This document shows, piece by piece, positions 5,945-13,045 of a stretch of 13,045 bases of DNA. Under the pieces are notes generated by a model. That model was given only the letters and a program-made list of their open reading frames with translations, was not told where the DNA came from and did no database searches. How positions within the stretch are numbered: position 1 is the stretch's first letter; each line of letters begins with the position of its first letter. The stretch is from an uncultured Eubacteriales bacterium (lineage in GTDB: Bacteria; Bacillota; Clostridia; Oscillospirales; Oscillospiraceae): contig USIH01000048.1 of the NCBI GenBank assembly GCA_900554705.1, forward strand, positions 1 to 13,045. The letters run 5' to 3'. The position numbers were made by a program, and so were the translations under genes.

Positions 5945-7231
5945 ATGCCGAAATGTATCGTGATCGCGGACGACCTGACCGGTGCAAATGCCACCGGCGT
6001 CCTGCTGAAGAAGAACGGTTTTGACGCCCTGACGCTTCTGCGCGACAGCGTCGCGCGCGCCGCAGACCTTCCGGAGTGCGACTGCCTGATCACCCCGACG
6101 GACAGCCGCGCCATCGCATCGGAGGAGGCCTACGAGCGGGTCGCCTCCACCCTGCGCCTGCTCAAGAGCGACACGGTCGCGCACTATGCCAAGCGCATCG
6201 ACAGCACGCTGCGCGGCAATCTGGGCAGCGAGACCGACGCGTTTTTGGACGTGCTCGGCGAGGACTACATCGCCGTCTGCGTTCCGTGCTTCCCCTCCTC
6301 CGGCCGCGTGATCGTCGGCAGCCACCTGCTGGTCAACGGCGTGCCGCTGCGCAAGACGGAGGCAGCGCAGGACCCGAAATGCCCCGTTGAGACCACGGAC
6401 GCCGCCGAGCTGTTCCGCCGACAGAGCAAGTACCCCACGCGCGCCATCCATCTGGACGCGGTGCACGACGGTGCGGCCGCCTTGGGACGCGTCATCCGCA
6501 CCCTGCGGGCGCAGGGCGTGCGGAACCTCATCATCGACAGCGTGACGACGGAGGACATGGAGACCGTGGCGCAGGCGCTTTGTCTGGAAAACATCTCCGC
6601 CGTCTCCGTTGATCCCGGCCCCTTCACCGCCATTCTGGCGCGCCATCTGCTGCCCTGCAAGCAGGCAGACGCCAAGATCCTCTGCGCCATCGGCTCTGTC
6701 AACGGCGTTGCGGGTCGTCAGGCCAAGCGCCTGCTGCAAACCCTGCCGGTCAAGGCCGAGTTTATGGACATTGCCGCCGTCTTAGAGGGCGGTCAGACCC
6801 GTCAGGCGGAGATCACGCGCCTGATCGAGCGCTTATCTGCGCAGGACGCGCAGCTCCTTGCCGTGATCGGCTGCGGCATTGATCCGGAAAAGCGCGTTCC
6901 CTTCGCACCCTACCTTGAAAAAACGGGGCTGGACGCCGAGGCGCTGTCCGAGCGGATCAACACCGCCTTCGCGGAGGTAACGCTCGCCGTCGCTCTGGGC
7001 GACAGCCGCTTCCGCGGCATCTATTCCACCGGCGGCGACATCACGGCCGCCATCCACCGCGCCGCCGGTACCGTCGGCCTTCGCCTGATCACGGAGGTCG
7101 TCCCGCTGGCGGGCTACGGGATCGCCATGGGCGGAAAGCTCGACGGCCGCGCCTTTATCAGCAAGGGCGGCATGGTCGGCGACGAAAACGCCATGGTGAC
7201 CTGCGTCAAGTATCTACAGGAACATATGTAA
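5945..7231 (+). CDS. dtnK: Four-carbon acid sugar kinase (DUF1537 family), probable D-threonate 4-kinase
   Basis: ATP-dependent kinase phosphorylating the 4-hydroxyl of a C4 sugar acid. The 428-residue protein has the two-domain layout of the family. The N-terminal substrate domain has [11 protein letters not shown] (8-18) and [10 protein letters not shown] (83-92). The C-terminal nucleotide domain has [10 protein letters not shown] (361-370) and [19 protein letters not shown] (396-414). Published work on DUF1537 showed that members paired with PdxA homologues act on D-threonate, giving DHAP and CO2 over two steps; members paired with class II aldolases act on D-erythronate or L-threonate. 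The PdxA-type gene 13 bp downstream therefore favours D-threonate, though specificity cannot be read from sequence alone. The ATG at 5945 follows AAAGGAG. Family certain; substrate inferred. Confidence 0.88.
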   Translation: MPKCIVIADDLTGANATGVLLKKNGFDALTLLRDSVARAADLPECDCLITPTDSRAIASEEAYERVASTLRLLKSDTVAHYAKRIDSTLRGNLGSETDAFLDVLGEDYIAVCVPCFPSSGRVIVGSHLLVNGVPLRKTEAAQDPKCPVETTDAAELFRRQSKYPTRAIHLDAVHDGAAALGRVIRTLRAQGVRNLIIDSVTTEDMETVAQALCLENISAVSVDPGPFTAILARHLLPCKQADAKILCAIGSVNGVAGRQAKRLLQTLPVKAEFMDIAAVLEGGQTRQAEITRLIERLSAQDAQLLAVIGCGIDPEKRVPFAPYLEKTGLDAEALSERINTAFAEVTLAVALGDSRFRGIYSTGGDITAAIHRAAGTVGLRLITEVVPLAGYGIAMGGKLDGRAFISKGGMVGDENAMVTCVKYLQEHM

Positions 7232-7244
7232 GAAAGGAAGGACA

Positions 7245-8255
7245 ATGATGAAGCCGTTAATTGCCATCCCGATGGGCGACGCCGCCGGCGTAGGGCCCGA
7301 GATCATTCTGAAAACGCTTGCCGACAAGGAAACGCAGGACTCCGCCCGCTGTCTTGTCATCGGCAGCCGAAAGCTGCTGGAGCACGCCATGCGCTACCCC
7401 AACCTTCCGCATATGGAGATCCACACCGTCTCCGACCCCGCGCAGGGAGACTACAGGCCCGACGTGCTGAATCTGATCGACCTTGACAACATCGACATGG
7501 AGCAATTTCAGGTCGGGCAGGTCAGCGGTATGTGCGGCAAGGCAGCCTATGACTACATCGCAAAGAGCATTGAGCTTGCCAATGCCGGAGCGGTCGATGC
7601 GGTGGCAACGCCGCCGATCAATAAAGAATCTCTCAAGAAAGGAGGTATTCCATACATCGGGCACACCGAGATCTTCGGCGCGCTGACCCACACGGACGAT
7701 CCGCTGACCCTGTTTGAGGTCAGAAATCTGCGCGTGTTCTTCCTGACCCGTCACGTATCACTCCGCAAGGCCTGCGACCTTGTCACAAAGGAGCGCATCA
7801 TCGACTACGTGCAGCGCTGCACGGAGGCGCTGCGCAAGCTCGGCGTCACGGAAGGCACCATGGCCATCGCCGGTCTTAACCCGCACAGCGGCGAGCACGG
7901 TCTCTTCGGCGACGAAGAGGTACGTGAGGTCGCGCCTGCCGTGCAGGAGCTGAAAAAGATGGGCTACGCGGTCGCCGGTCCCATCGGTGCCGACTCGGTG
8001 TTCTCGCAGGCGCTCCACGGGAAATACAACAGTGTGCTTAGCCTTTATCACGATCAGGGACATATTGCAACCAAAACGTTAGATTTCGAACGCACCATCT
8101 CCATCACCGCAGGCATGCCCATCCTTCGCACCTCCGTAGACCACGGGACTGCGTTTGACATTGCCGGAACGGGCATTGCAAGCGCCGTCAGCATGAAGGA
8201 GGCCGTGCGCCTCGCGGTCAAGTACGCACCCGCCTTCCGACAATCACAGAAATAA
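7245..8255 (+). CDS. pdxA2: PdxA2-type dehydrogenase, probable 4-phospho-D-threonate 3-dehydrogenase
   Basis: NAD- and metal-dependent dehydrogenase that would oxidise C3 of 4-phospho-D-threonate; the 3-keto acid then loses CO2 to give dihydroxyacetone phosphate. The 336-residue protein has [11 protein letters not shown] (10-20), the substrate loop ATPPINKE (121-128), GHTE (139-142, phosphosubstrate binding), and the three metal-binding histidines H170 (TRHVSL), H214 ([10 protein letters not shown]) and H269 (LYHDQGH). It belongs to the same superfamily as biosynthetic PdxA, but its place between a DUF1537 kinase and a GntP permease argues for catabolism; many Firmicutes make PLP by PdxS/PdxT, which does not use PdxA. 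The start is the first of two ATG codons (7245, 7248) after AAAGGAAGG. A 27-bp gap leads to the permease. Confidence 0.9.
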   Translation: MMKPLIAIPMGDAAGVGPEIILKTLADKETQDSARCLVIGSRKLLEHAMRYPNLPHMEIHTVSDPAQGDYRPDVLNLIDLDNIDMEQFQVGQVSGMCGKAAYDYIAKSIELANAGAVDAVATPPINKESLKKGGIPYIGHTEIFGALTHTDDPLTLFEVRNLRVFFLTRHVSLRKACDLVTKERIIDYVQRCTEALRKLGVTEGTMAIAGLNPHSGEHGLFGDEEVREVAPAVQELKKMGYAVAGPIGADSVFSQALHGKYNSVLSLYHDQGHIATKTLDFERTISITAGMPILRTSVDHGTAFDIAGTGIASAVSMKEAVRLAVKYAPAFRQSQK

Positions 8256-8282
8256 CACACGAAGAAGAGAGGAGTTGTTTTC

Positions 8283-9653
8283 ATGAGTTCCGGCACACAG
8301 ATGCTGATCGCATTGTTCATCGGCATCGTACTTTTGATTTTATTGATCCTGAAAACCAAAGTCCACGCTTTCCTCGGCTTGATCATCGCGGCGGTCGTCA
8401 TCGGACTGGTCGGCGGTATGCCCGCAACGGACATTCCGAAGTCCATCACCAGCGGCTTTGGCGGCACCCTTGGCAGCATCGGCATCATCATAGGCTTCGG
8501 CGTTATGATGGGTCAGATCTTCGACCGCACCGGCGCCGCAGAGCGCATGGCGCTGACCTTCATTAAGCTCTTCGGCAAGAAACGAGAGCACTGGGCGATG
8601 GCACTGACCGGCTTTATCGTATCGATCCCCATCTTCTGCGATTCCGGCTTCGTCATCGTCAGCCCCATCGCAAAGGCGATCTCCAAGAAGACCCGCCGCT
8701 CCATCGTCTCCATCGCAGGCCCCTTGGCGGTCGGCCTTGTCATCACGCACTCCCTTGTCCCGCCCACGCCCGGCCCGCTCGGCGTTGCAGGCACCTTCAG
8801 CGTAGACGTCGGCAAGTTCATTCTCTGGGGCATCGCGATCTCCATCCCCATGGCGATCATCTCCACGCTCTACTGCCAGTGGCTCGGCAAGCGCATCTAC
8901 CAGCTTCCCGCAGACAACGAAGAAGGCTGGGAGCGCCCGAAGCAGATCGAGGAAGTCAGCGACATGGATGTTCTCAAGCCCTCCCGTCCCCTGCCCTCCG
9001 CATTTGAGAGCTTCCTGCCCCTGCTGATGCCCATCGTTCTGATCCTTCTGAACAACATTTTCTCCGCCGTTAAGATCTCCGACACCGGCATCGGCAAGGT
9101 CGTCACCTTCCTCGGCACGCCGATCATCGCAGTCGGCATCGGCCTGCTGCTGGCCATCTTCGTGCTCGGCCGCAAGCTCGACCGCAAGACCGTCCTCGCG
9201 GAAATGGACGCCGGCATCAAGTCCGCCGGCATTATCATCCTCGTCACCGGTGGCGGCGGCGCGCTGGGTCAGATCCTGAAGGACAGCGGCACGGGCACCT
9301 ATGTCGCGGAGCTGCTCGCAAAGACCTCCATCCCCATCATCATCCTTCCCTTCCTCATCGCAACGCTGGTTCGCTTCATCCAAGGCTCCGGCACCGTCGC
9401 CATGGTCACTGCGGCAGGCATCTGCGCACCCATTCTTCAGGCTGCCGGTGCGAACATGATGCTCGGCGCGTTTGCCGCCTGCGTCGGTTCCCTGTTCTTC
9501 AGCTACTTCAACGACAGCTACTTCTGGGTCGTGAACAACCTGATGGGCTTCAAGGACACGAAGGAGCAGATCCGCAACTGGTCTGTCACCTCGACCGTTG
9601 CATGGGGCGTCGGCTTTATCGAGCTGATGATCCTAAGCATCTTCCTGCACTGA
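8283..9653 (+). CDS. GntP-family sugar acid:H+ symporter
   Basis: Inner-membrane permease of the gluconate transporter family, here the likely importer of the operon's C4 acid. The 456-residue protein is hydrophobic throughout with about a dozen membrane segments, starting with QMLIALFIGIVLLILLIL (6-23). It has the family's conserved GFGGTLGSIGIIIGFGVMMG (about 58-77), the charged RTGAAERMA, the FCDSGFVIVSPIAKAI region and, near the C-terminus, GSGTVAMVTAAGI and the NDSYFWVV motif. The ATG follows GAGAGGAG. It is the last gene of the operon. DUF1537/PdxA pairs are often served by TRAP transporters; a GntP protein replaces them here, as GntP-type YgbN does at the E. coli otn locus. Gluconate itself is possible but no gluconate kinase is nearby. 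Confidence 0.92.
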   Translation: MSSGTQMLIALFIGIVLLILLILKTKVHAFLGLIIAAVVIGLVGGMPATDIPKSITSGFGGTLGSIGIIIGFGVMMGQIFDRTGAAERMALTFIKLFGKKREHWAMALTGFIVSIPIFCDSGFVIVSPIAKAISKKTRRSIVSIAGPLAVGLVITHSLVPPTPGPLGVAGTFSVDVGKFILWGIAISIPMAIISTLYCQWLGKRIYQLPADNEEGWERPKQIEEVSDMDVLKPSRPLPSAFESFLPLLMPIVLILLNNIFSAVKISDTGIGKVVTFLGTPIIAVGIGLLLAIFVLGRKLDRKTVLAEMDAGIKSAGIIILVTGGGGALGQILKDSGTGTYVAELLAKTSIPIIILPFLIATLVRFIQGSGTVAMVTAAGICAPILQAAGANMMLGAFAACVGSLFFSYFNDSYFWVVNNLMGFKDTKEQIRNWSVTSTVAWGVGFIELMILSIFLH

Positions 9654-9669
9654 TACCGACTCCATAATT

Positions 9670-9707
9670 GCGCCGCCGCGATCGCTGCGGTTGGCTCGCG
9701 GCGGCGC
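9670..9707 (+). terminator. Hairpin after the acid sugar operon, probable terminator
   Basis: GCGCCGCCGCG (9670-9680) pairs perfectly with CGCGGCGGCGC (9697-9707) across a 16-base loop, 16 bp past the gntP stop. It is followed only by CCTCCCTT, a poor T-run. This is a probable operon terminator by position and stability. Confidence 0.6.
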
Positions 9708-9747
9708 CCTCCCTTCCAATATGTTCCGATCAAAATAAGGTAAAGAA

Positions 9748-9785
9748 TGACCCCCGTCCGGCAAAGCATCGCCGGACGGGGGTCA
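9748..9785 (-). terminator. Hairpin terminator of the glutamine synthetase gene
   Basis: A 15-bp perfect stem TGACCCCCGTCCGGC (9748-9762) / GCCGGACGGGGGTCA (9771-9785) with an 8-base loop lies 8 bp past the glnN stop. Read on the minus strand it is followed by TTCTTTACCTTATTTT, a loose T-rich tract. It may also stop readthrough from the convergent operon. Confidence 0.75.
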
Positions 9786-9793
9786 ATGTGCAT

Positions 9794-11893
9794 TCATACC
9801 TCGAACATCAGGTCGCCGTAGGTCGGCACCGGCCAAATGTCCTTATCCACCAGCAGCTCCAGCCGGTCGATCGGACTGCGCAGCGCGCGCATGGCGGGCG
9901 TCACGCTGTCGTGGCAATAGGCGGCAAGCTGCTTTGCGCACTCCGTCCCGTTGGCCGTGTCCACACACTGCCGCAGGGTGTCGAGCGCGCGGCTCGTCTC
10001 GCTCAGGAGCGCGCCGGTCTGCTCAATCAGCCGCTTCTGTACGCTCACGTCCGCCTCCGGGCAGGCGGCGTGCACCTTGTTGTAGCTGTCGCCGAGCCGC
10101 GCCGAATAGCGCACCACGGCGGGGATGTAGTGCTTGCCCGCCATGTGCAGCATCGTGCGCGCCTCGATGACCGTCATCTTCACATAGTTTTCATACAGGA
10201 TCTCCGCACGCGACTCCAGCTCCGCGCGGGTAAACACGCCGAACTTTTCAAACAGTGCGACCGCCTTCTCCGTCGTCAGGCAGGGAATGGCGGAGACCAT
10301 GTCCGGATAGTTCGGCAGGCCGCGCCGCTTGGCCTCCTCGCGCCACTGCTCGCTGTAGCCGTTGCCGTTAAAGAGCACGCGGCTGTGCTTGCGCAGGTTC
10401 TCGGCGATCACGCCGTTTGCCGCCTTCTCGAGATCATCGCTCGCCTCGAGCACATCGGCCGCCTCGCCGAAGGCCTCGGCCACGATGGTGTTGAGCACGG
10501 TGTTTGCCGTCGCGATGCAGTCCGAAGCGCCGACCATGCGGAACTCGAACTTGTTGCCCGTGAAGGCAAAGGGCGACGTGCGGTTGCGGTCGGCGGCATC
10601 CTTGTGGATGAGCGGCAGCGTGGAAACGCCCGCATCGAGCCGGTCGCTGAAAACGCATTCGGAGGCCTTGCCGGTCTGCGCGATCTGCTCAAGCAGCGCC
10701 TGCAGCTGATTGCCGAGGAAGATCGAGACGATCGCGGGCGGCGCTTCGTCCGCGCCGAGGCGCAGGTCGTTGCCGAAGCAGGCCGTGCTGGTGCGCAGCA
10801 GGTCGGCATGGCGGTCGACCGCCTTGATGATGCACGAGAGCACCAAAAGGAACTGCAAATTAGGCGTCTTGCCCGGGTCGAGCAGATTTTCGCCCGTGTC
10901 CGTGGAGATCGACCAGTTGTTGTGCTTGCCGGAGCCGTTGACGCCCGCAAAGGGCTTTTCGTGCAGCAGGCAGACCAGCCCGTGGCGTCCGGCCACGCGC
11001 TTCATGGTCTCCATCATAAGCTGGTTCTGATCCACGGCAACGTTGCACGTGGCGTAGATCGGCGCGCATTCGTGCTGCGCGGGGGCGACCTCGTTGTGCT
11101 GCGTCGCGGCCGTGATTCCCATCTTCCACAGCTGCACATTCAGATCCGACATAAACTCGCCGACGCGCTCGCGGATCACGCCGAAATACTGATCCTCCAG
11201 CTCCTGTCCCTTCGGCGCGGGCGCGCCGAACAGCGTCCTGCCGCAGTAGATCAGGTCGCGGCGCTTGAGATACTTCTCCCGATCGACGATGAAATACTCC
11301 TGCTCCGCGCCCACGGCGGGCGTCACACGCGTGGCCTTCGTGTCGCCAAAGCGGCGCACCAGACGCAGCGCCTGCTCCGAGAGTGCTTCCATTGAGCGCA
11401 GCAGCGGCGTCTTGTTGTCCAGCGCCTCACCGGTGTAGGAGAGGAAGACCGTCGGGATGCACAGGATCGTCCCGCAGGACATCTCCTTGACAAAAGCGGG
11501 CGATGTAATGTCCCACGCGGTGTAGCCGCGCGCATAATGCGTCGCCCGCAGCCCGCCGGTCGGGAAAGAAGAGGCGTCCGGTTCGCCCATGATGAGCTGC
11601 TTGCCCGTCAGGCGCATGATGGAGCGTCCCATTGCGTCCGGCGCGGAGAGAAAGGCGTCGTGCTTTTCCGCCGTCACGCCGGTCAGCGGCTGGAACCAGT
11701 GCGTATAGTGCGTCGCGCCCTTCTGCACCGCCCACTCCATCATCGCCTTGGCGACGACATTGGCCGCCTCCATGGAGATCTGGCCGCCGTTTTGCTCCAC
11801 GTGGACGATCTCCTCATAGACCGCGCGCGGCAGGCGCTCGCGCATGACTGCCTTGGAAAACACATTTTCGCCGAAGTAATCCGAAACTCTCAC
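9794..11893 (-). CDS. glnN: Glutamine synthetase type III (GSIII)
   Basis: Makes glutamine from glutamate, ammonia and ATP; the large dodecameric form found in Clostridia, Bacteroidetes and cyanobacteria. From the GTG at 11893 the protein has 699 residues, normal for GSIII. Visible are the N-terminal THWFQPLTG (63-71), GEPDASSFPTGG (103-114), the metal-binding GAEQEYF (195-201), HNEVAPAQHE (266-275), HEKPFAGVNGSGKHNNWS (311-328) holding the ammonium/glutamate site, and NRTSPFAFTGNKFEFR (437-452). The GTG is chosen because AAGGGGGAAGG ends 4 bp before it; an in-frame ATG at 11923 lies between promoter and ribosome binding site and would place the tract inside the gene. It has its own promoter and terminator. 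No GlnB or GlnR gene is adjacent. Confidence 0.95.
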   Translation of the reverse strand: MRVSDYFGENVFSKAVMRERLPRAVYEEIVHVEQNGGQISMEAANVVAKAMMEWAVQKGATHYTHWFQPLTGVTAEKHDAFLSAPDAMGRSIMRLTGKQLIMGEPDASSFPTGGLRATHYARGYTAWDITSPAFVKEMSCGTILCIPTVFLSYTGEALDNKTPLLRSMEALSEQALRLVRRFGDTKATRVTPAVGAEQEYFIVDREKYLKRRDLIYCGRTLFGAPAPKGQELEDQYFGVIRERVGEFMSDLNVQLWKMGITAATQHNEVAPAQHECAPIYATCNVAVDQNQLMMETMKRVAGRHGLVCLLHEKPFAGVNGSGKHNNWSISTDTGENLLDPGKTPNLQFLLVLSCIIKAVDRHADLLRTSTACFGNDLRLGADEAPPAIVSIFLGNQLQALLEQIAQTGKASECVFSDRLDAGVSTLPLIHKDAADRNRTSPFAFTGNKFEFRMVGASDCIATANTVLNTIVAEAFGEAADVLEASDDLEKAANGVIAENLRKHSRVLFNGNGYSEQWREEAKRRGLPNYPDMVSAIPCLTTEKAVALFEKFGVFTRAELESRAEILYENYVKMTVIEARTMLHMAGKHYIPAVVRYSARLGDSYNKVHAACPEADVSVQKRLIEQTGALLSETSRALDTLRQCVDTANGTECAKQLAAYCHDSVTPAMRALRSPIDRLELLVDKDIWPVPTYGDLMFEV

Positions 11894-11924
11894 GGATCCT
11901 TCCCCCTTTTGTTTGGATTTTATC

Positions 11925-11953
11925 ATTTTACGGAATCTTTTTGCAAATTGCAA
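11925..11953 (-). promoter_or_regulatory. Promoter of the glutamine synthetase gene
   Basis: Minus strand: TTGCAA (11953-11948), 17-bp spacer, TAAAAT (11930-11925). TTGCAA occurs twice in tandem (TTGCAATTTGCAA on the minus strand), and a second TAAAAT follows a few bases downstream, so the exact pair used is uncertain. I see no GlnR-type TGTNA-N7-TNACA box. Confidence 0.6.
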
Positions 11954-12058
11954 GCGCTTTTTTTCATTTCAGTGGCGTGACCAAAGACTTGCCTCGCCCT
12001 CCCGTTTATGTTTATACAAATTGACTACAAATTTACCATTTTCGACGGTCTGCATACT

Positions 12059-12075
12059 TTGCCGCAAAGCGGCAA
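12059..12075 (+). other. Short leader hairpin before the DUF421 gene
   Basis: TTGCCGC (12059-12065) and GCGGCAA (12069-12075) pair perfectly around AAA. This ends 10 bp before the GGGAGG ribosome binding site (12086-12091). The rest of the gap 11954-12058 shows only weak promoter candidates, for example TTGCCT (11989) with TATACA (12013) at 18-bp spacing. Confidence 0.35.
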
Positions 12076-12099
12076 GACTACCTTCGGGAGGCGATGAAA

Positions 12100-12774
12100 A
12101 TGTGGACGACCGTTTGGCGCACGCTGGTGCTCTTCACGCTGCTGCTGGTCTCCGTCCGGCTGATGGGAAAGCGTCAGGTCGCGCAGATGGAGCCGTCGGA
12201 GTTCGTCGTGACCATGCTGCTTGCAAACTTTGCGACCATCCCGTTAGAATGCCGCGACGAGTCGGTGCTCTACGGCGCGATCCCCATCGTAGTGGTCTTC
12301 CTTGCCGCCTATCTAATGTCTTACCTGACGCTGCGCTCCATCCGCATCCGCCGTCTGTTCTGCGGCAAGCCGGTCATCCTCATTCAGGACGGCAAGATCT
12401 TGGAGCGGAACCTCAAGCGCACGCGTGTGAACTTGGACGAGCTGACGATGCACCTGCGGGAGAAGGATATTTTCGACCTGTCCGAGGTCAAATACGCCAT
12501 TTTGGAGACCAACGGTGAGGTCTCGACTCTGATCTATGCGAAAAAGCGTCCCGCCGTCGCGCAGGAGGCGGGCATCACCGTCAAGGAGACGGAGCTGCCC
12601 ATCACGATCATTTCCGACGGCAGGCTGCTGCGCGACAATCTGACGGTCGCCAAGCGCGACGAAACGTGGCTGGAGCGGGAGCTGAAAAAACGCCACTGCG
12701 TGCTGCAAGAGGCGTTTCTTCTGACCGTCGATACCGGCGGCAATATCTATTTCGTTCGAAAAGAAGAGGCATGA
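12100..12774 (+). CDS. DUF421 (YetF-like) membrane protein
   Basis: Member of the YetF/YdfS/YrbG family of Bacillus and Clostridia, often linked to spores or the cell envelope; the molecular function is unknown. From the ATG at 12100 the protein has 224 residues: an N-terminal membrane part with about three helices (about 6-21, 33-50, 58-80) around the conserved GKRQVAQMEPSEFVVTML, then a soluble domain starting GKPVILIQDGKI with the family sequences NLDELTMHLRE and LSEVKYAILETNGEVSTL. An ATG two codons earlier (12094) is possible, but it leaves only 2 bp after GGGAGG, against 8 bp for 12100. The C-terminus (LTVDTGGNIYFVRKEEA) looks intact. It is transcribed alone, divergent from glnN. Confidence 0.9.
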   Translation: MWTTVWRTLVLFTLLLVSVRLMGKRQVAQMEPSEFVVTMLLANFATIPLECRDESVLYGAIPIVVVFLAAYLMSYLTLRSIRIRRLFCGKPVILIQDGKILERNLKRTRVNLDELTMHLREKDIFDLSEVKYAILETNGEVSTLIYAKKRPAVAQEAGITVKETELPITIISDGRLLRDNLTVAKRDETWLERELKKRHCVLQEAFLLTVDTGGNIYFVRKEEA

Positions 12775-12795
12775 GGCGGCCGCCTCATACCTCTT
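12764..12795 (+). terminator. Palindromic terminator overlapping the DUF421 stop codon
   Basis: ATGAGGCGGCCGCCTCAT (12771-12788) is a perfect 18-bp palindrome. One mismatched pair further out, AAGAGG (12764-12769) pairs with CCTCTT (12790-12795), ending in a short T-rich stretch (CTCTTTC). The TGA stop (12772-12774) lies inside the stem. The following 12796-12884 holds nothing I can identify. Confidence 0.6.
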
Positions 12796-12884
12796 TCTGC
12801 GTGTTAAAGCTTGCAGCGCACCCAATGCGGCGGAAACCTCAATGTCTCCTTTTGACGAAAAAAGTAAAGGAACGGCACGCACCA

Positions 12885-13045
12885 AAGCCTTCCCTGTGTA
12901 AGGGGAGGTGGCAAAACCGAAGGTTTTGACGGAGGGGTTGTCAAACGTTCCGTATTCCTCCGCACCTTATCCAATACGCAACTGCCAACGGTCAACCCCT
13001 CAGTCAGCCTAACGGCTGACAGCTCCCCTTACACAGGGGAGCCTT
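12885..13045. repeat. Inverted pair of a two-hairpin repeat module (REP/MITE-like), reaching the window edge
   Basis: Left arm 12885-12940 and right arm 12993-13045 are inverted copies of one module. Reading inward each has AAGC/GGCT, a first hairpin around CCCTGTGTAAGGGGAG, a second hairpin, then GAGGGGTTG. The second stem differs between arms (CAAAACC-GAA-GGTTTTG against GTCAGCC-GTTA-GGCTGAC) but stays perfectly paired in both. The 52-bp centre is unrelated spacer. There is no transposase or open frame. I recall such GTGTAAGGGGAG repeats from Oscillospirales genomes, so it is probably a dispersed family; only this copy is in the window, and it may continue past the edge. Confidence 0.8.

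Noticed and set aside
5561..6739. 392-codon minus-strand open frame across the DeoR and kinase genes
   Set aside because: Antisense shadow of two well-supported genes; no motif.
7245..8255. PdxA as a pyridoxal phosphate biosynthesis gene
   Set aside because: Operon context with a DUF1537 kinase and GntP permease fits the catabolic PdxA2 role better; no other PLP genes nearby.
8340..9383. 347-codon minus-strand open frame opposite gntP
   Set aside because: Asp/Ala/Gly-rich mirror of hydrophobic codons in gntP; no family resemblance.
9668..11395. 575-codon plus-strand open frame antisense to glnN
   Set aside because: Overlaps a certain glutamine synthetase gene; low-complexity Arg/Leu/His/Ala translation with no recognisable domain and no ribosome binding site.
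11894..11953. Upstream in-frame ATG starts for glutamine synthetase (11923, 11953)
   Set aside because: They lie in or just after the promoter, and the strong ribosome binding site AAGGGGGAAGG directly precedes the GTG at 11893.
12804..12995. 63-codon minus-strand open frame at the right edge
   Set aside because: Runs through the hairpin repeat and spacer, with no ribosome binding site or motif; a product of the repeat sequence.
1..13045. tRNA, rRNA, CRISPR arrays, prophage or defence genes
   Set aside because: Looked for and not seen; no cloverleaf, no regularly spaced direct repeats, no transposase or integrase.

Overview
The window looks like a GC-rich (roughly 60%) chromosomal segment of a Gram-positive gut-type Clostridia, most likely of the Oscillospirales (Ruminococcaceae/Oscillospiraceae). 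This rests on the gene content (ruvC-ruvA-ruvB cluster, type III glutamine synthetase, CxxC-x17-CxxC zinc ribbon protein, DUF421 protein), strong AAGGAGG-type ribosome binding sites, near-consensus sigma-A promoters, and a GTGTAAGGGGAG repeat of a kind I recall from that group. The lineage is an inference; there is no rRNA in the window.

Layout. Positions 1-431 (minus) hold the N-terminal part of an RlmB-like 23S rRNA 2'-O-methyltransferase that runs off the left edge and has no clear start. Divergent from it is a dihydrolipoyl dehydrogenase (635-1996, plus). Then come two terminator-like hairpins and a small double zinc-ribbon protein (2120-2398, minus) with a consensus promoter. Positions 2607-4923 (minus) are one tight operon: a 58-residue single-pass membrane protein, then ruvC, ruvA and ruvB, for Holliday junction branch migration and resolution. 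The 241-bp divergent gap 4924-5164 carries promoters in both directions.

Positions 5165-9653 (plus) are a compact catabolic operon: DeoR-family regulator, DUF1537 four-carbon acid sugar kinase, PdxA2-type dehydrogenase and GntP-family permease. The expected logic is uptake of a four-carbon sugar acid (best guess D-threonate), phosphorylation at C4, then oxidation and decarboxylation to dihydroxyacetone phosphate. A consensus promoter (TTGACA-N17-TATAAT) in front of the regulator is overlaid by a 35-bp nested palindrome centred on the -10 box, a strong candidate autoregulatory operator.

Convergent to that operon is a type III glutamine synthetase (9794-11893, minus, GTG start). It is followed by a divergent DUF421/YetF-like membrane protein (12100-12774, plus). 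The right edge (12885-13045) holds a repeat made of two inverted copies of a two-hairpin module, in which one stem has changed sequence on both sides while keeping its pairing.

Most of the window is ordinary core genome. The parts most worth a second look are the nested operator of the acid-sugar operon, the structured inverted repeat at the right edge, the start-less RlmB frame at the left edge, and the small membrane protein coupled to ruvC.
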